Assembly (NCBI RefSeq): GCF_020873895.1
Contig: NZ_JAHWGT010000009.1
Span: forward strand, 62,001-126,000
Source: Streptomyces sp. DH12
GTDB taxonomy: Bacteria; Actinomycetota; Actinomycetes; Streptomycetales; Streptomycetaceae
Length of the DNA stretch: 64,000 nt
Direction: 5' to 3'
The notes below the pieces were generated by a model. It worked only from the letters and a program-made list of their open reading frames with translations, was not told the origin of the DNA and did not search any database. Positions 55,821 to 64,000 of the stretch are shown piece after piece; the stretch's first letter is position 1, and every line of letters starts with the position of its first letter. A program made the translations under genes and the position numbers.

Positions 55821-55892
55821 CCGTCCGTTCGATCCTCATACGTACCTATTTCGGAGTGTCGTGAGGTGGTGACCCTGCGGCGAGTGCATCGT

Positions 55893-55906
55893 GTTTCACG
55901 TGAAAC
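55893..55906. promoter_or_regulatory. parS: parS site 1 (upstream of parA)
   Basis: GTTTCACGTGAAAC is the perfect 14-bp parS palindrome, in the parA leader. It is bound by the ParB encoded at 57141-58244 to nucleate the origin partition complex. Confidence 0.95.
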
Positions 55907-55995
55907 GTCGCTCACTGCTGCAGGGAATCATCAGCCGCGGTCGTGCGGCTGCCACGCCACGAGACCGTAGGACGCCCCTCACAGGGGTGACGGAG

Positions 55996-56022
55996 TCGTC
56001 CACAGATGTGGATTCGTCCACA
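55996..56022. repeat. DnaA-box-like direct repeats in the parA leader
   Basis: TCGTCCACAGA occurs at 55996-56006 and again from 56014 (TCGTCCACAGA), 18 bp apart, with TGTGGATTC in opposite orientation between them (56007-56015). All three resemble DnaA boxes. Confidence 0.55.
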
Positions 56023-56058
56023 GAACCACCGACCTCGCTGGTTCGCGACCCCGAAAGC

Positions 56059-57144
56059 ATGGCAGGCTCTGTCCATCGCGAGCTTGCAGCCGAGGAGAGT
56101 GAATCCTTGCGGTCCGACGCCGACATCGCGGGACCGATGACCGACCCGGTCCCCGCCCCCCGTACCGAACCCTCCGGGGACGATGTTTCACGTGAAACAC
56201 ACCCCCCGCTGGATGACGCCTCCCTGGGCCACTCCGCCCAGCTGGCGGCCCAGGCTCTGGGACGGGCCGGTGAAGGGCTCCCTCGTCCGGCACGGACCCG
56301 CATCATGGTCGTCGCCAACCAGAAGGGCGGCGTGGGGAAGACGACCACCACGGTGAACCTCGCCGCGTCCCTGGCGCTGCACGGCGCCCGCGTCCTGGTC
56401 ATCGACCTCGACCCGCAGGGAAACGCCTCGACAGCGCTGGGGATCGACCACCACGCCGAGGTCCCCTCGATCTACGACGTCCTCGTGGACAGCAGGCCGC
56501 TCTCCGATGTGGTGCAGCCCGTCCAGGACGTCGAAGGACTCTTCTGCGCCCCGGCCACCATCGATCTCGCCGGTGCGGAGATCGAGCTGGTGTCGCTGGT
56601 GGCGCGGGAGAGCAGGCTTCAGCGGGCCATCCAGGCGTACGAGCAGCCGTTGGACTACATCCTCATCGACTGCCCGCCGTCCCTCGGCCTGCTCACGGTC
56701 AACGCCATGGTGGCCGGCGCGGAGGTGCTCATCCCCATCCAGTGCGAGTACTACGCGCTGGAAGGGCTGGGCCAGCTCCTGCGCAACGTCGAGCTGGTGC
56801 GGGGCCACCTCAATCCCGACCTGCATGTCTCGACGATCCTGCTCACCATGTACGACGGCCGTACCCGGCTCGCCTCCCAGGTGGCTGACGAAGTGCGCAA
56901 CCACTTCGGGGAGGAGGTGCTGCGCACCAGCATCCCGCGCTCGGTCCGCATCTCAGAGGCACCGAGCTACGGGCAGACGGTCCTCACGTACGATCCGGGC
57001 TCCAGCGGTGCGCTCTCCTACCTGGAGGCCGCCCGCGAGATCGCCCTCCGGGGCGCGGGCATCCACTACGACGCCCAGCACGCCCATCCGGGCGCCCAGC
57101 ACCACCAGCACAGTCAGCACAGCATGTCGGAGGGGATCCAGTGA
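56059..57144 (+). CDS. parA: Chromosome partition ATPase ParA
   Basis: This 361-residue Walker-type ATPase moves ParB-parS complexes and marks hyphal tips during Streptomyces growth and sporulation. The deviant Walker A is [21 protein letters not shown]' is [16 protein letters not shown] and Walker B is [16 protein letters not shown]. About 75 residues of acidic leader precede the domain. The ATG at 56059 (MAGSVHREL) is chosen by recalled homology. The ribosome site is weak, and an in-frame GTG at 55891 falls inside parS site 1 and is unlikely. parS site 2 lies inside the gene. The stop overlaps parB (GTGA). Confidence 0.93.
   Translation: MAGSVHRELAAEESESLRSDADIAGPMTDPVPAPRTEPSGDDVSRETHPPLDDASLGHSAQLAAQALGRAGEGLPRPARTRIMVVANQKGGVGKTTTTVNLAASLALHGARVLVIDLDPQGNASTALGIDHHAEVPSIYDVLVDSRPLSDVVQPVQDVEGLFCAPATIDLAGAEIELVSLVARESRLQRAIQAYEQPLDYILIDCPPSLGLLTVNAMVAGAEVLIPIQCEYYALEGLGQLLRNVELVRGHLNPDLHVSTILLTMYDGRTRLASQVADEVRNHFGEEVLRTSIPRSVRISEAPSYGQTVLTYDPGSSGALSYLEAAREIALRGAGIHYDAQHAHPGAQHHQHSQHSMSEGIQ
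56185..56198. promoter_or_regulatory. parS: parS site 2 (inside parA)
   Basis: A perfect GTTTCACGTGAAAC lies within the parA reading frame, encoding VSRET in the non-conserved leader of ParA. Confidence 0.95.
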
Positions 57145-58244
57145 GTGAGCGACGCAGGGGGCTGGGACGCGGACTGGGTGCGCTGATCCCCGCCGCGCCC
57201 CAGGAGCGGCAGACCACGTCGATCGGCGTGGCGTCCGCGTCCCCGACAGCCATTCCGGCTCTGGGCGCCGAACGGGGCGTCGCCGCCGCGAAGGTGACGG
57301 CGCTCCCCCAGACCACCACTCCGGCCGAGCCCGCCGTCACGCTGCCGGAGCAGGCCGACGCCGCGCCTCCGCAGGAAGCGCCGGCCGCGGCCCACTATGC
57401 CGAGCTGCCGCTGGACGCCATCACGGTCAACCCCCACCAGCCGCGGAAGGTCTTCGACGAGGACGCGCTCGCGGAACTCGTCTCCTCCGTCAAGGGCGTG
57501 GGCATCCTCCAGCCGGTGGTCGTCCGGCAGGTGGCCCCGGGGCGCTATGAGCTGATCATGGGTGAGCGCCGCTTCCGGGCCTGTCGTGAGCTCGGCTGGG
57601 AGCGCATCCCGGCGATCGTGCGCGCCACCGACGACGACCAGTTGTTGCTCGACGCGCTGCTGGAGAACCTCCACCGGGCGCAGCTCAATCCGCTGGAGGA
57701 GGCCGCGGCCTACGACCAGCTGCTCAGGGACTTCAACTGCACGCACGACCAGCTGGCCGACCGCGTCGGCCGGTCGCGTCCGCAGGTCTCCAACACGCTG
57801 CGGCTGCTGCGGCTGTCACCCCCGGTACAGAAGCGGGTCGCGGCGGGTGTGCTGTCCGCGGGCCACGCACGGGCCCTGCTGTCGGTGGAGGACCCGGAGG
57901 CCCAGGACAAGCTGGCCTACCGCATCGTCGCCGAGGGCCTGTCGGTCCGCGCGGTCGAGGAGATCGTGACGCTGATGGCGTCCGAGCCGGACAAGCCCGC
58001 CAAGCCGAAGGGCCCGCGGGCCGGTGCCCGGGTCTCCCCCGCGCTGAGCGAACTCGCCACGCGGCTCTCTGACCGCTTCGAGACCCGGGTGAAGGTCGAC
58101 CTCGGACAGAAGAAGGGGAAGATCGTCGTCGAGTTCGCCTCCATGGAGGACCTGAACCGAATCCTCGGCACTCTCGCCCCCGGTGAGGGCGGTGTCATGG
58201 AGAAGAGCCAGGACGTCCAGGAGAGGGCCGAAGGGGACGACTGA
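57141..58244 (+). CDS. parB: Chromosome partition protein ParB
   Basis: This 367-residue CTP-dependent clamp binds parS and spreads on DNA. The N-terminal ParA-contact motif [14 protein letters not shown] is followed by a variable linker. The ParB/Srx CTPase domain (about 95-200) carries [22 protein letters not shown] and [16 protein letters not shown] domain ([28 protein letters not shown]) and a C-terminal dimerisation domain complete the protein. The GTG at 57141 overlaps the parA stop. Confidence 0.97.
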   Translation: MSERRRGLGRGLGALIPAAPQERQTTSIGVASASPTAIPALGAERGVAAAKVTALPQTTTPAEPAVTLPEQADAAPPQEAPAAAHYAELPLDAITVNPHQPRKVFDEDALAELVSSVKGVGILQPVVVRQVAPGRYELIMGERRFRACRELGWERIPAIVRATDDDQLLLDALLENLHRAQLNPLEEAAAYDQLLRDFNCTHDQLADRVGRSRPQVSNTLRLLRLSPPVQKRVAAGVLSAGHARALLSVEDPEAQDKLAYRIVAEGLSVRAVEEIVTLMASEPDKPAKPKGPRAGARVSPALSELATRLSDRFETRVKVDLGQKKGKIVVEFASMEDLNRILGTLAPGEGGVMEKSQDVQERAEGDD

Positions 58245-58426
58245 TCCCGCGAGGTACCGCGTCACCGCAGGCCGGGGGCGGGCGCGCGCCGGTGGGGCCA
58301 CCGCCGCGACGTCCGCCCTTTGGCTTGTTCCCGTATGCGTGTCATCACCCGATCGATACGATGCGTTCGGGTATGCGCATCCGCCGCCCGCCCGGCGGCA
58401 GGCGAAGGAAGTGAGGGAGCACCGTC

Positions 58427-59044
58427 ATGGGTCGTCGGCTCGTACCGCTCACTCTGGACAACCTTCCGGACCTCCCCAAGCGTTGTCGGACGTGCGTCTT
58501 CTGGGAGCTCGACCCGGTGAGTGGGGAAGCGGCCGTCAAGGCGGGCACTCCGGAGTTGGAGAAGGAGGCCTGGATCTCCGCCGTGCTCCTCGACTGGGGC
58601 TCGTGCGGCCGAGTGGCCTATGTGGACGAGGTCCCGGTGGGGTACGTGCTGTACGCGCCGCCCGCCTACGTGCCGCGTTCGACGGCCTTTCCCACCAGCC
58701 CGGTGTCCGCTGACGCGGTGCAGCTGATGACCGCCTGGATCACGCCCGGATACCAGGGCCAGGGGCTGGGGCGGGTGCTGGTGCAGACCGTGGCGAAGGA
58801 CCTCCTGCGGAGGAACTTCAAGGCGATCGAGGCGTTCGGTGACGCCCGCTGGAAGGAACCCGCCTGCGTGCTGCCGGCGGACCACCTGCTCTCCGTGGGG
58901 TTCAAGACGGTCCGCCCCCATCCGACCTACCCGAGGCTCCGGCTCGAACTGCGGAGCACCCTGTCGTGGAAGGAGGATGTCGAGCTGGCGCTCGACCGCC
59001 TGCTCGGCGCCGTGCAGAAGGAACCGGCGCTGCGACCGCTCTGA
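58427..59044 (+). CDS. GNAT-family N-acetyltransferase
   Basis: The GNAT fold of this 205-residue protein has the acetyl-CoA loop in WITPGYQGQGLGRVLVQTVAKDLL (about 105-130). An N-terminal pair of cysteines (KRCRTCVFWELDP) is conserved-looking and may bind metal. The ATG at 58427 follows GAGGGAGCACCGTC. The gene has its own leader after parB (182 bp). The substrate is unknown. Its constant place between parB and trxA in Streptomyces suggests a housekeeping role, but that is inference. Confidence 0.9.
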   Translation: MGRRLVPLTLDNLPDLPKRCRTCVFWELDPVSGEAAVKAGTPELEKEAWISAVLLDWGSCGRVAYVDEVPVGYVLYAPPAYVPRSTAFPTSPVSADAVQLMTAWITPGYQGQGLGRVLVQTVAKDLLRRNFKAIEAFGDARWKEPACVLPADHLLSVGFKTVRPHPTYPRLRLELRSTLSWKEDVELALDRLLGAVQKEPALRPL

Positions 59045-59054
59045 CCCGCCGGTT

Positions 59055-59097
59055 GCACGAGAGCGGCCCACCCCGTCGGGGTGGGCCGCTCTCGTGC
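59055..59097. terminator. Bidirectional hairpin between the acetyltransferase and trxA
   Basis: A perfect inverted repeat of about 20 bp (59055-59075 with 59077-59097) starts ten bases after the acetyltransferase stop. It serves both convergent genes; parS site 3 follows at once. Confidence 0.9.
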
Positions 59098-59102
59098 CTG
59101 TG

Positions 59103-59116
59103 GTTTCACGTGAAAC
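59103..59116. promoter_or_regulatory. parS: parS site 3 (intergenic)
   Basis: A perfect GTTTCACGTGAAAC lies in the convergent gap between the acetyltransferase and trxA, five bases from the terminator hairpin. Confidence 0.95.
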
Positions 59117-59129
59117 CACGGCGGAGACC

Positions 59130-59474
59130 TCAGACCGCGGTGGCCTCGTCACCGATGAAGTCGGCCAGGTCGCGGACGATCGCGGCCTTGGGCTTCGCAC
59201 CGACGATGGTCTTGACGACCTCGCCGCCCTGGTAGACGTTCAGGGTCGGGATCGACATGACGCCATAAGTGGCGGCCGTCGCGGGGTTCTCGTCGATGTT
59301 CAGCTTGACGACCTCGATCTGGTCGCCGTACTCGTCCGCGATCGCCTTCAGCGACGGGGCGATCTGGCGGCACGGACCGCACCAGGCGGCCCAGAAGTCC
59401 ACGAGAACGGGCTTGTCGCTCTTGAGGACGGTCTCCTCGAACGAGGCGTCGGTCACTTCCTGCAGGTCGGCCAC
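59130..59474 (-). CDS. trxA: Thioredoxin
   Basis: This 114-residue thioredoxin keeps cytoplasmic dithiols reduced. The active site is WAAWCGPCRQIAPSL, and the cis-proline is in MSIPTLNVYQGG. The GTG at 59474 follows GAGGAGGCCGAC and lies 42 bp after trxB in the same leftward operon. The SigR-type promoter upstream of trxB should induce both under thiol stress. Confidence 0.96.
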   Translation of the reverse strand: MADLQEVTDASFEETVLKSDKPVLVDFWAAWCGPCRQIAPSLKAIADEYGDQIEVVKLNIDENPATAATYGVMSIPTLNVYQGGEVVKTIVGAKPKAAIVRDLADFIGDEATAV

Positions 59475-59516
59475 GTCGGCCTCCTCACTGTGCGGGGTGT
59501 GGATGGGGATCGAGGG

Positions 59517-60491
59517 TCAGACCGCGGGGGTCTTCTCCGGCTCGGCCAGCTGCTCCGTGTCGGCGAGAGCGGCGAGGAAGCGCTCGGCGTCCAGCGCGGC
59601 GGAGCAGCCCGTACCGGCGGCCGTGATGGCCTGGCGGTAGGTGTGGTCCACGACGTCGCCGGCGGCGAAGACACCCTTCACGTTGGTACGCGTGGAAGGG
59701 GCGTCCACCTTCAGGTAACCCTCGTCGTCCAGTTCCAGCTGCCCCTTGAACAGCTCGGTACGCGGATCGTGGCCGACGGCGATGAACAGACCCGTGACCG
59801 GCAGCTCCGAGGTCTCACCCGACTTGGTGTTGCGGAGCGTCAGGCCCGTGAGCTTCTGTTCGCCGTGGATCGACGCCACCTCGCTGTCCCAGGCGAACTT
59901 GATCTTCGAGTCGGCGAAGGCACGGTCCTGCATCGCCTTGGAGGCGCGCAGGCTGTCCCGGCGGTGGACGATCGTGACGGACTTGGCGAACCGGGAGAGG
60001 AAGGTCGCCTCCTCCATCGCCGTGTCACCGCCGCCGACGACGGCGATGTCCTGGTCCTTGAAGAAGAAGCCGTCGCAGGTGGCGCACCAGGAGACACCCC
60101 GGCCCGAGAGGGCGTCCTCGTTCGGCAGGCCGAGCTTGCGGTGCTGCGAGCCGGTGGTGACGATGACGGCCTTGGCGCGGTGCACGGTACCGGCGGTGTC
60201 CGTGACGGTCTTGACGTCGCCCGTCAGGTCGACCGCGACGATGTCGTCCGGGACCAGCTCGGCGCCGAAGCGCTCGGCCTGGGCCCGCATGTTGTCCATG
60301 AGCTCCGGGCCCATGACGCCCTCAGGGAACCCGGGGAAGTTCTCCACGTCGGTCGTGTTCATGAGGGCGCCACCGGCGGTGACAGCACCCTCGAAGACCA
60401 GCGGCTTCAGCGACGCGCGCGCCGTGTAGAGCGCTGCCGTGTAACCGGCGGGCCCGGAGCCGATGATGATCACGTTTCGGACGTCGCTCAC
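59517..60491 (-). CDS. trxB: Thioredoxin reductase
   Basis: This 324-residue FAD enzyme uses NADPH to reduce thioredoxin. The FAD site is [20 protein letters not shown]. The redox pair is [28 protein letters not shown], with the NADPH site following, and the second FAD motif is [15 protein letters not shown]. The GTG at 60491 follows GAGGAAGAAACCC. The promoter region contains GGAAT-N18-GTT (60558-60583), a SigR-type element. Confidence 0.97.
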   Translation of the reverse strand: MSDVRNVIIIGSGPAGYTAALYTARASLKPLVFEGAVTAGGALMNTTDVENFPGFPEGVMGPELMDNMRAQAERFGAELVPDDIVAVDLTGDVKTVTDTAGTVHRAKAVIVTTGSQHRKLGLPNEDALSGRGVSWCATCDGFFFKDQDIAVVGGGDTAMEEATFLSRFAKSVTIVHRRDSLRASKAMQDRAFADSKIKFAWDSEVASIHGEQKLTGLTLRNTKSGETSELPVTGLFIAVGHDPRTELFKGQLELDDEGYLKVDAPSTRTNVKGVFAAGDVVDHTYRQAITAAGTGCSAALDAERFLAALADTEQLAEPEKTPAV

Positions 60492-60557
60492 GGGTTTCTT
60501 CCTCGTCTCTGCAGACTGCCTTGCCTACGGGGGCCGGATCGGACTCTCACCCCACCC

Positions 60558-60583
60558 AACGGATCCTACGGGGCGCGCATTCC
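60558..60583 (-). promoter_or_regulatory. SigR-type promoter of trxBA
   Basis: On the minus strand, GGAAT (60583-60579) and GTT (60560-60558) are separated by 18 bp, the recalled consensus for the disulfide-stress sigma factor SigR of Streptomyces. It lies about 67 bp upstream of the trxB start. S. coelicolor trxBA is a classic SigR target. Confidence 0.75.
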
Positions 60584-60614
60584 CGTAAGGCCCACGCGGC
60601 TTGCGGCAGACCCG

Positions 60615-61601
60615 TCAGGGACGCTGCCGTGACTCCCTGAGCAGCACATCGGCGGTGTCGGAGCCACTTCGATCCGTCGCGCAGGAGGCGTCCATGACGT
60701 AGACGTCCACGCGGTCCTGCGCCGCATGGGCGGGGAGCAGGACCAGGTATGCCGGCCGGCCCCGGTAGTCGCCGAGCTCCGTGGCAAGCGGCTGCTCCGC
60801 CCGGTCGAGTCCCTGCTGTACGCAGGTCGGGAGCGGGGGGCTCTTGTCGATCATGGGCTCGGGGCTGCCCTCGTCCTGCTGGGTTCGTGGCGATGGCCCG
60901 GCCCGGAAGCGCTCGGGGCCCGCGAGCAGCGAGCGGACCCGCTCCGAGAGGGGTGCACCGGAGAACTGCGGCTCACTTGCCTGAGAGACGGCGCTGTCGA
61001 CCCGGGTGGCCTCGGGAGCCTCCCCGTCCGTGGAGCCGACCGCCTGGACGAGCAGGACGCCGAGTCCGACCGCGGCCAGCCCGCACACGGCGCTGAGCAC
61101 CGCTTGACGCCGGCGCCGCCGGAGCGGCCGGCGCCCCGGGCCGGTGGAGTCGTGCGGCCGCCCGGGCGGCGGTGCGACCGCGCGCTCCGGCGCCTTCTGG
61201 GTCTTCGGCGCCTTGACGGGGTCGGGGCCGCGACGCGCGGTGTCACGGTCCTCTTCCGCACCCTCGTGTCGTTCGGTCCCGCCCTGGGGAGTGGCCCCCC
61301 TGCTGACGGTTTCACGTGAAACGGCCGGGGCCTCGTCGGGGGCGGTGGCGTCGAGGAGGGCCTCGGCGGCGAGGGCGGCGTCGATCCGCTCCGCGACGTC
61401 GACCGGCATACGGGCGGGGCCGGGCAGCGTGCCGAGCATGCTCCGGATCCCCTCCAGGGAGTCCCGTACGTCGGCACAGAGCTCACACCGATCCAGGTGG
61501 CGCCGGACGTGCGCCGTCCGCGCCGGCGGAAGTACGCCTTCGGTGAGGTCCGAGATCTCCGAGACGTCGGGGTGCTGGGTCGTGTCGGCCGTGGATGTCA
61601 C
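60615..61601 (-). CDS. Putative zinc-finger-type anti-sigma factor (RsmA-like)
   Basis: This 328-residue membrane protein has an N-terminal ZAS-like motif HVRRHLDRCELC (His-x3-Cys-x2-Cys, about 32-43) for binding the sigma factor. A Pro/Lys-rich linker, one membrane helix (AVLSAVCGLAAVGLGVLLVQAVG) and an outer domain of about 140 residues with two cysteines follow. The GTG at 61601 overlaps the sigma gene stop (GTGA), the usual sigma/anti-sigma coupling. The order sigma-anti-sigma-trxB-trxA equals that of mycobacterial sigM-rsmA-trxB. parS site 4 lies inside the linker coding sequence. Confidence 0.88.
   Translation of the reverse strand: MTSTADTTQHPDVSEISDLTEGVLPPARTAHVRRHLDRCELCADVRDSLEGIRSMLGTLPGPARMPVDVAERIDAALAAEALLDATAPDEAPAVSRETVSRGATPQGGTERHEGAEEDRDTARRGPDPVKAPKTQKAPERAVAPPPGRPHDSTGPGRRPLRRRRRQAVLSAVCGLAAVGLGVLLVQAVGSTDGEAPEATRVDSAVSQASEPQFSGAPLSERVRSLLAGPERFRAGPSPRTQQDEGSPEPMIDKSPPLPTCVQQGLDRAEQPLATELGDYRGRPAYLVLLPAHAAQDRVDVYVMDASCATDRSGSDTADVLLRESRQRP
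61309..61322. promoter_or_regulatory. parS: parS site 4 (inside the anti-sigma gene)
   Basis: A perfect GTTTCACGTGAAAC lies within the anti-sigma reading frame (encoding VSRET in the linker), 5.4 kb from parS site 1. Confidence 0.95.
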
Positions 61602-62302
61602 GCGCGTCCACCTCCGCCCTTCACAGCAGCAGGATCAATCGGTCCCGGATCCCGGGGACCCGACGCCTCTGGGACGGATGCCCCCGGCGTCCGGTTCCTT
61701 CCCCCCTCGGTGCCACCGTTATCCACGGGGTCACCGCGCAGATGAGTGAGCAGCGGGGCCAGACGGGCCCGACCTCGGGCGCAGCGGCTCTTCACGGTAC
61801 CCACCGGCACGCCGAGGACCTCCGCCGCCTCGGCCACGGCGTAGCCCTGCATGTCCACGAGGACCAGGGCCGCCCGCTGGTCGACGGGCAGCTGCGTCAG
61901 CGCCGCGAGCAGCTGGCGGTGCAGGTCGTGCCGCTCGGCGGGCCCCTCGGCCGACTCGTGCGGCTCCAGAAGCTGCTCCAGCCGTTCGGTGTCGTCCACG
62001 GGGGACGTGCGGCGTGAGGCGGCTTTGCGGGCCCGGTCCAGACAGGCGTTGACGGTGATGCGGTGCAGCCAGGTCGTGACGGCGGACTGGCCGCGGAAGG
62101 TGTGGGCGGCACGGAACGCCGAGACGAGGGCGTCCTGGACGGCGTCGGCAGCCTCCTCGCGGTCGCCGAGGGTTCGCAGTGCGACTGCCCACAGTCGGTC
62201 CCGATGGCGTCGTACGAGTTCGCCGAAGGCGTCCGGATCACCGGCGACGTGCCGGGCGAGGAGGTCGGCGTCGCCGGGATCCCGCTCTGTGCCCGCTGCC
62301 AT
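61598..62302 (-). CDS. sigM: ECF RNA polymerase sigma factor, SigM-like
   Basis: This 234-residue ECF sigma factor has region 2 (about 15-85; DAFGELVRRHRDRLWAVALRTLGDREEAADAVQDALVSAF, then FRGQSAVTTWLHRITVNACLDRARK) and region 4 (about 125-180; LPVDQRAALVLVDMQGYAVAEAAEVLGVPVGTVKSRCARGRARL). A Gly/Pro tail of about 50 residues follows. The ATG at 62302 follows GGAGGGAAGGCCGC. Position next to trxB and the membrane anti-sigma gene is the same as mycobacterial sigM. It is unrelated to the SigB-type protein called SigM in S. coelicolor. The inducing signal is unknown. Confidence 0.92.
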   Translation of the reverse strand: MAAGTERDPGDADLLARHVAGDPDAFGELVRRHRDRLWAVALRTLGDREEAADAVQDALVSAFRAAHTFRGQSAVTTWLHRITVNACLDRARKAASRRTSPVDDTERLEQLLEPHESAEGPAERHDLHRQLLAALTQLPVDQRAALVLVDMQGYAVAEAAEVLGVPVGTVKSRCARGRARLAPLLTHLRGDPVDNGGTEGGRNRTPGASVPEASGPRDPGPIDPAAVKGGGGRA

Positions 62303-62359
62303 GCGGCCTTCCCTCCGTCGTGCTCGGCACCGGCCGCACGGAGTCCGCGCGGCCGGCGG

Positions 62360-64000
62360 TCAGCCCAGGACCTCGATCTCGGAGACGCCTCCGCGGAACC
62401 TGCCGGGGGAGCCGTCCGTGGGGAGCTCGGTGATGTGGAGCAGCACGTAGCGTGTGCGGACCGGCTTCTCCAGCCGTACGTCCAGAGCGCCACCGGCCTG
62501 CTTCAGCTCGGTGAGCTCCTGCGGGAAGTCGGAGAGGGAACCGGGGGTGTTCGCCCCGGGACCGGCGGCCCGCAGTTGCACGGTCTGGCCGCTGCGGTGG
62601 AAGTGGGCCCGGACGGCCGAGACGTCCTGCTCCGACCCGAGGTCGATGATGACGCCACTGCCGTCGCGGCGCTCGGGAAGGTTCCCGAAGTTGGGGTAGC
62701 CGTGGTACTCGGGGGTCACCCAGGAGGTTCCCCGGTCGCCGTCGACCGTGTAGCCGATCTTCTCCGGCCGTATGGGGTCACTGCCCGACGGATCGAACAC
62801 CCGGGCTTCTTCGATGGTCAGTGGGCGCAACTGGCGCGCCGCCTTGTCGTCGGACGAGGCACCCGGTGACGGCTGCGTCGTGCCGGCGGGGTCGTTGCCG
62901 CTGCCCTGTCCCAGGAGGCGGTCGGCGATCTGCCAGCTGCCGAGGCCGAGGGCGGCGATGAGGAGCGCGGACACGGTCCACTTGAGCGCCTTTCCCGTAC
63001 GGGTCTCCAGAGGCGCGGGGAGCGGCGGCACGGGCTGGACGGCGGTGACGTTGTGGTGCTGCTGCGCCCTGCCGTACGAGCCCTGCTGGTACCCCGTGCG
63101 CTGGAAGTCCGGGACGGCGGGGAACGTCGGCTCCGGTGGGCGGATGCGGGGCATGGCGGCGACCGCCTTGGCGAGCTCCTCGGGCGTCGTGCAGGGCGGG
63201 TCCTGGCGCGAGGCGGTCCCGCCGTCGTTGACGAGTGCCCGCATGGCGAGGTCGGAGAGGCTGCGGTGGACACCGGCCCGCACCTGGTCGGGCGCGATCA
63301 GGCCCACGCCCTTCGGCAGCCCGGACAGCCCGTGGGCGTCGTTCTCGTAGGGCCAGCGCTGGGTGAGCGCGGCGTAGAGCAGCGCCCCGATCGCCTCGGT
63401 GTCGGTGCGCTCCGGCTGGTCGACGGTGATGCCGCGCAGGGCGGCGTTCACGGCGAGCCCGCGGATCCGGTACTGGCCGGTGGAGGTGCGCAGCACGGCG
63501 CTCGGCGTGAGCCGCAGGTGGGCCAGGCCCTCGCGGTGCGCGGCGGCCATCGCCTGGGAGACCTGGCTGACGAGCTGGTAGCAGTCGTACGGCTCCAGAG
63601 GCCCGGCGGCGAGGAGAGCCGTCAGTTCGGTGGCGTCGGGGAGCCATTCGTGCACCACGTACACGAGGTCGCCGTCCTCGACCGCGTCGAGGACCTGGAC
63701 GAACCGCGGGTCCCCGAGCAGGGCGGAGGAACGCGCTGCCGCGAGTACCGAACGCCCTCTGGGGTGGTCGGCCGACAGGACGTGCACCCCGACGGCCCGG
63801 CGCAGCTTCTCGTCCACGGCCCGCCAACTGCTGAACCCGTCCAGACGGGTGACGCACTCCTCCAGGCGGTAGCGGCGGGCCAGTTTGTGTCCGCTGTGCA
63901 GTTCGGGCGTCGTGAGGGCGGTCTCGTCGCCGGGGTCCCCACCGCCGTCCGTGCCGCGGGAGGACGTGTCCGTCGCGTCCTGTGCTTCCGCCCCGTCGGC
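62360..64000 (-). CDS. Membrane pseudokinase with outer discoidin-like domain (MviN-associated type), 5' end outside window
   Basis: The frame is open to the right edge; at least 546 residues are visible. A kinase-like fold starts near the edge (LARRYRLEECVTRLDGFSSWRAV). The catalytic motifs are broken: the HRD position reads AHLRLTPSAV and the DFG position reads IRGLAVN, so it should be inactive. A linker, one membrane helix (WTVSALLIAALGLGSWQIA) and an outer domain follow. That domain begins RPLTIEEARVFDPSGSD and holds YTVDGDRGTSWVT, like F5/8-type C or sugar-binding folds. In mycobacteria this module is the C-terminal part of MviN (MurJ), is phosphorylated by PknB and is bound by FhaA. The lipid II flippase gene probably lies just beyond the edge. 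Confidence 0.85.
   Translation of the reverse strand, partial: ADGAEAQDATDTSSRGTDGGGDPGDETALTTPELHSGHKLARRYRLEECVTRLDGFSSWRAVDEKLRRAVGVHVLSADHPRGRSVLAAARSSALLGDPRFVQVLDAVEDGDLVYVVHEWLPDATELTALLAAGPLEPYDCYQLVSQVSQAMAAAHREGLAHLRLTPSAVLRTSTGQYRIRGLAVNAALRGITVDQPERTDTEAIGALLYAALTQRWPYENDAHGLSGLPKGVGLIAPDQVRAGVHRSLSDLAMRALVNDGGTASRQDPPCTTPEELAKAVAAMPRIRPPEPTFPAVPDFQRTGYQQGSYGRAQQHHNVTAVQPVPPLPAPLETRTGKALKWTVSALLIAALGLGSWQIADRLLGQGSGNDPAGTTQPSPGASSDDKAARQLRPLTIEEARVFDPSGSDPIRPEKIGYTVDGDRGTSWVTPEYHGYPNFGNLPERRDGSGVIIDLGSEQDVSAVRAHFHRSGQTVQLRAAGPGANTPGSLSDFPQELTELKQAGGALDVRLEKPVRTRYVLLHITELPTDGSPGRFRGGVSEIEVLG

Noticed and set aside
55891-56058. Extended ParA from a GTG inside parS
   Set aside because: The start codon would lie within the ParB-binding palindrome and the leader does not resemble ParA; kept only as a remote alternative.

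Overview
The window is the origin of replication region of a high-GC actinobacterial chromosome, almost certainly Streptomyces or a close relative. The evidence is very high GC with frequent GTG starts, the order gyrA-gyrB-DUF721-recF-gnd-dnaN-oriC-dnaA-rpmH-rnpA-yidD-yidC-jag-rsmG-parA-parB-trxA-trxB, an oriC with about seventeen Streptomyces-type DnaA boxes, four copies of the actinobacterial parS site GTTTCACGTGAAAC, and genes typical of sporulating actinomycetes (crgA, two class E sortases, DLW-39). No mobile element, CRISPR array or rRNA operon was seen. Most genes on both sides of oriC point away from it, in the direction of fork movement.

Layout. 1-4.1 kb: branched-chain 2-oxoacid dehydrogenase operon (E1 alpha, E1 beta, E2; the E2 gene runs off the left edge) with a divergent Lrp/AsnC regulator. 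4.2-14.8 kb: phenylacetate degradation genes. These are a TetR regulator co-transcribed with a two-domain 3-hydroxyacyl-CoA dehydrogenase, the divergent paaN, and the translationally coupled paaABCDE. They are interrupted by an RNA methyltransferase/HTTM/DUF5819 operon. A near-identical TetR-type palindrome lies in front of paaA, between the dehydrogenase and paaN, and (one base different) in the bkd/bkdR intergenic region, so one regulator may control both catabolic blocks. 15-18.2 kb: rhodanese, J-domain and DUF2252 genes and a tRNA-Leu.

18.7-26.9 kb: the conserved actinobacterial growth and division operon fhaA-fhaB-PP2C phosphatase-rodA-pbpA-pknB (without pknA), closed by a 27-bp perfect hairpin followed by 16-bp tandem repeats. 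27-34 kb: two class E sortases, a pabA-type amidotransferase, DUF881, crgA, rhomboid, cyclophilin and small membrane or Ala-rich proteins. A cluster of four DnaA-box-like sites sits in the convergent gap after crgA. 34.8-39.2 kb: tRNA-Ala, an XRE-type regulator, a C-terminally anchored Ser/Thr kinase, an exported membrane protein, DLW-39 and tRNA-Ile.

39.3-62.3 kb: gyrase, replication initiation, the RNase P/YidC/Jag/RsmG block, ParAB with parS sites, the thioredoxin system (with a SigR-type promoter), and an ECF sigma/anti-sigma pair like mycobacterial sigM-rsmA. 62.4-64 kb: a membrane pseudokinase with an outer discoidin-like domain, cut by the right edge. In mycobacteria the equivalent pseudokinase is fused to MviN/MurJ and is bound by FhaA after PknB phosphorylation, so the two ends of this window may be functionally connected through peptidoglycan synthesis.
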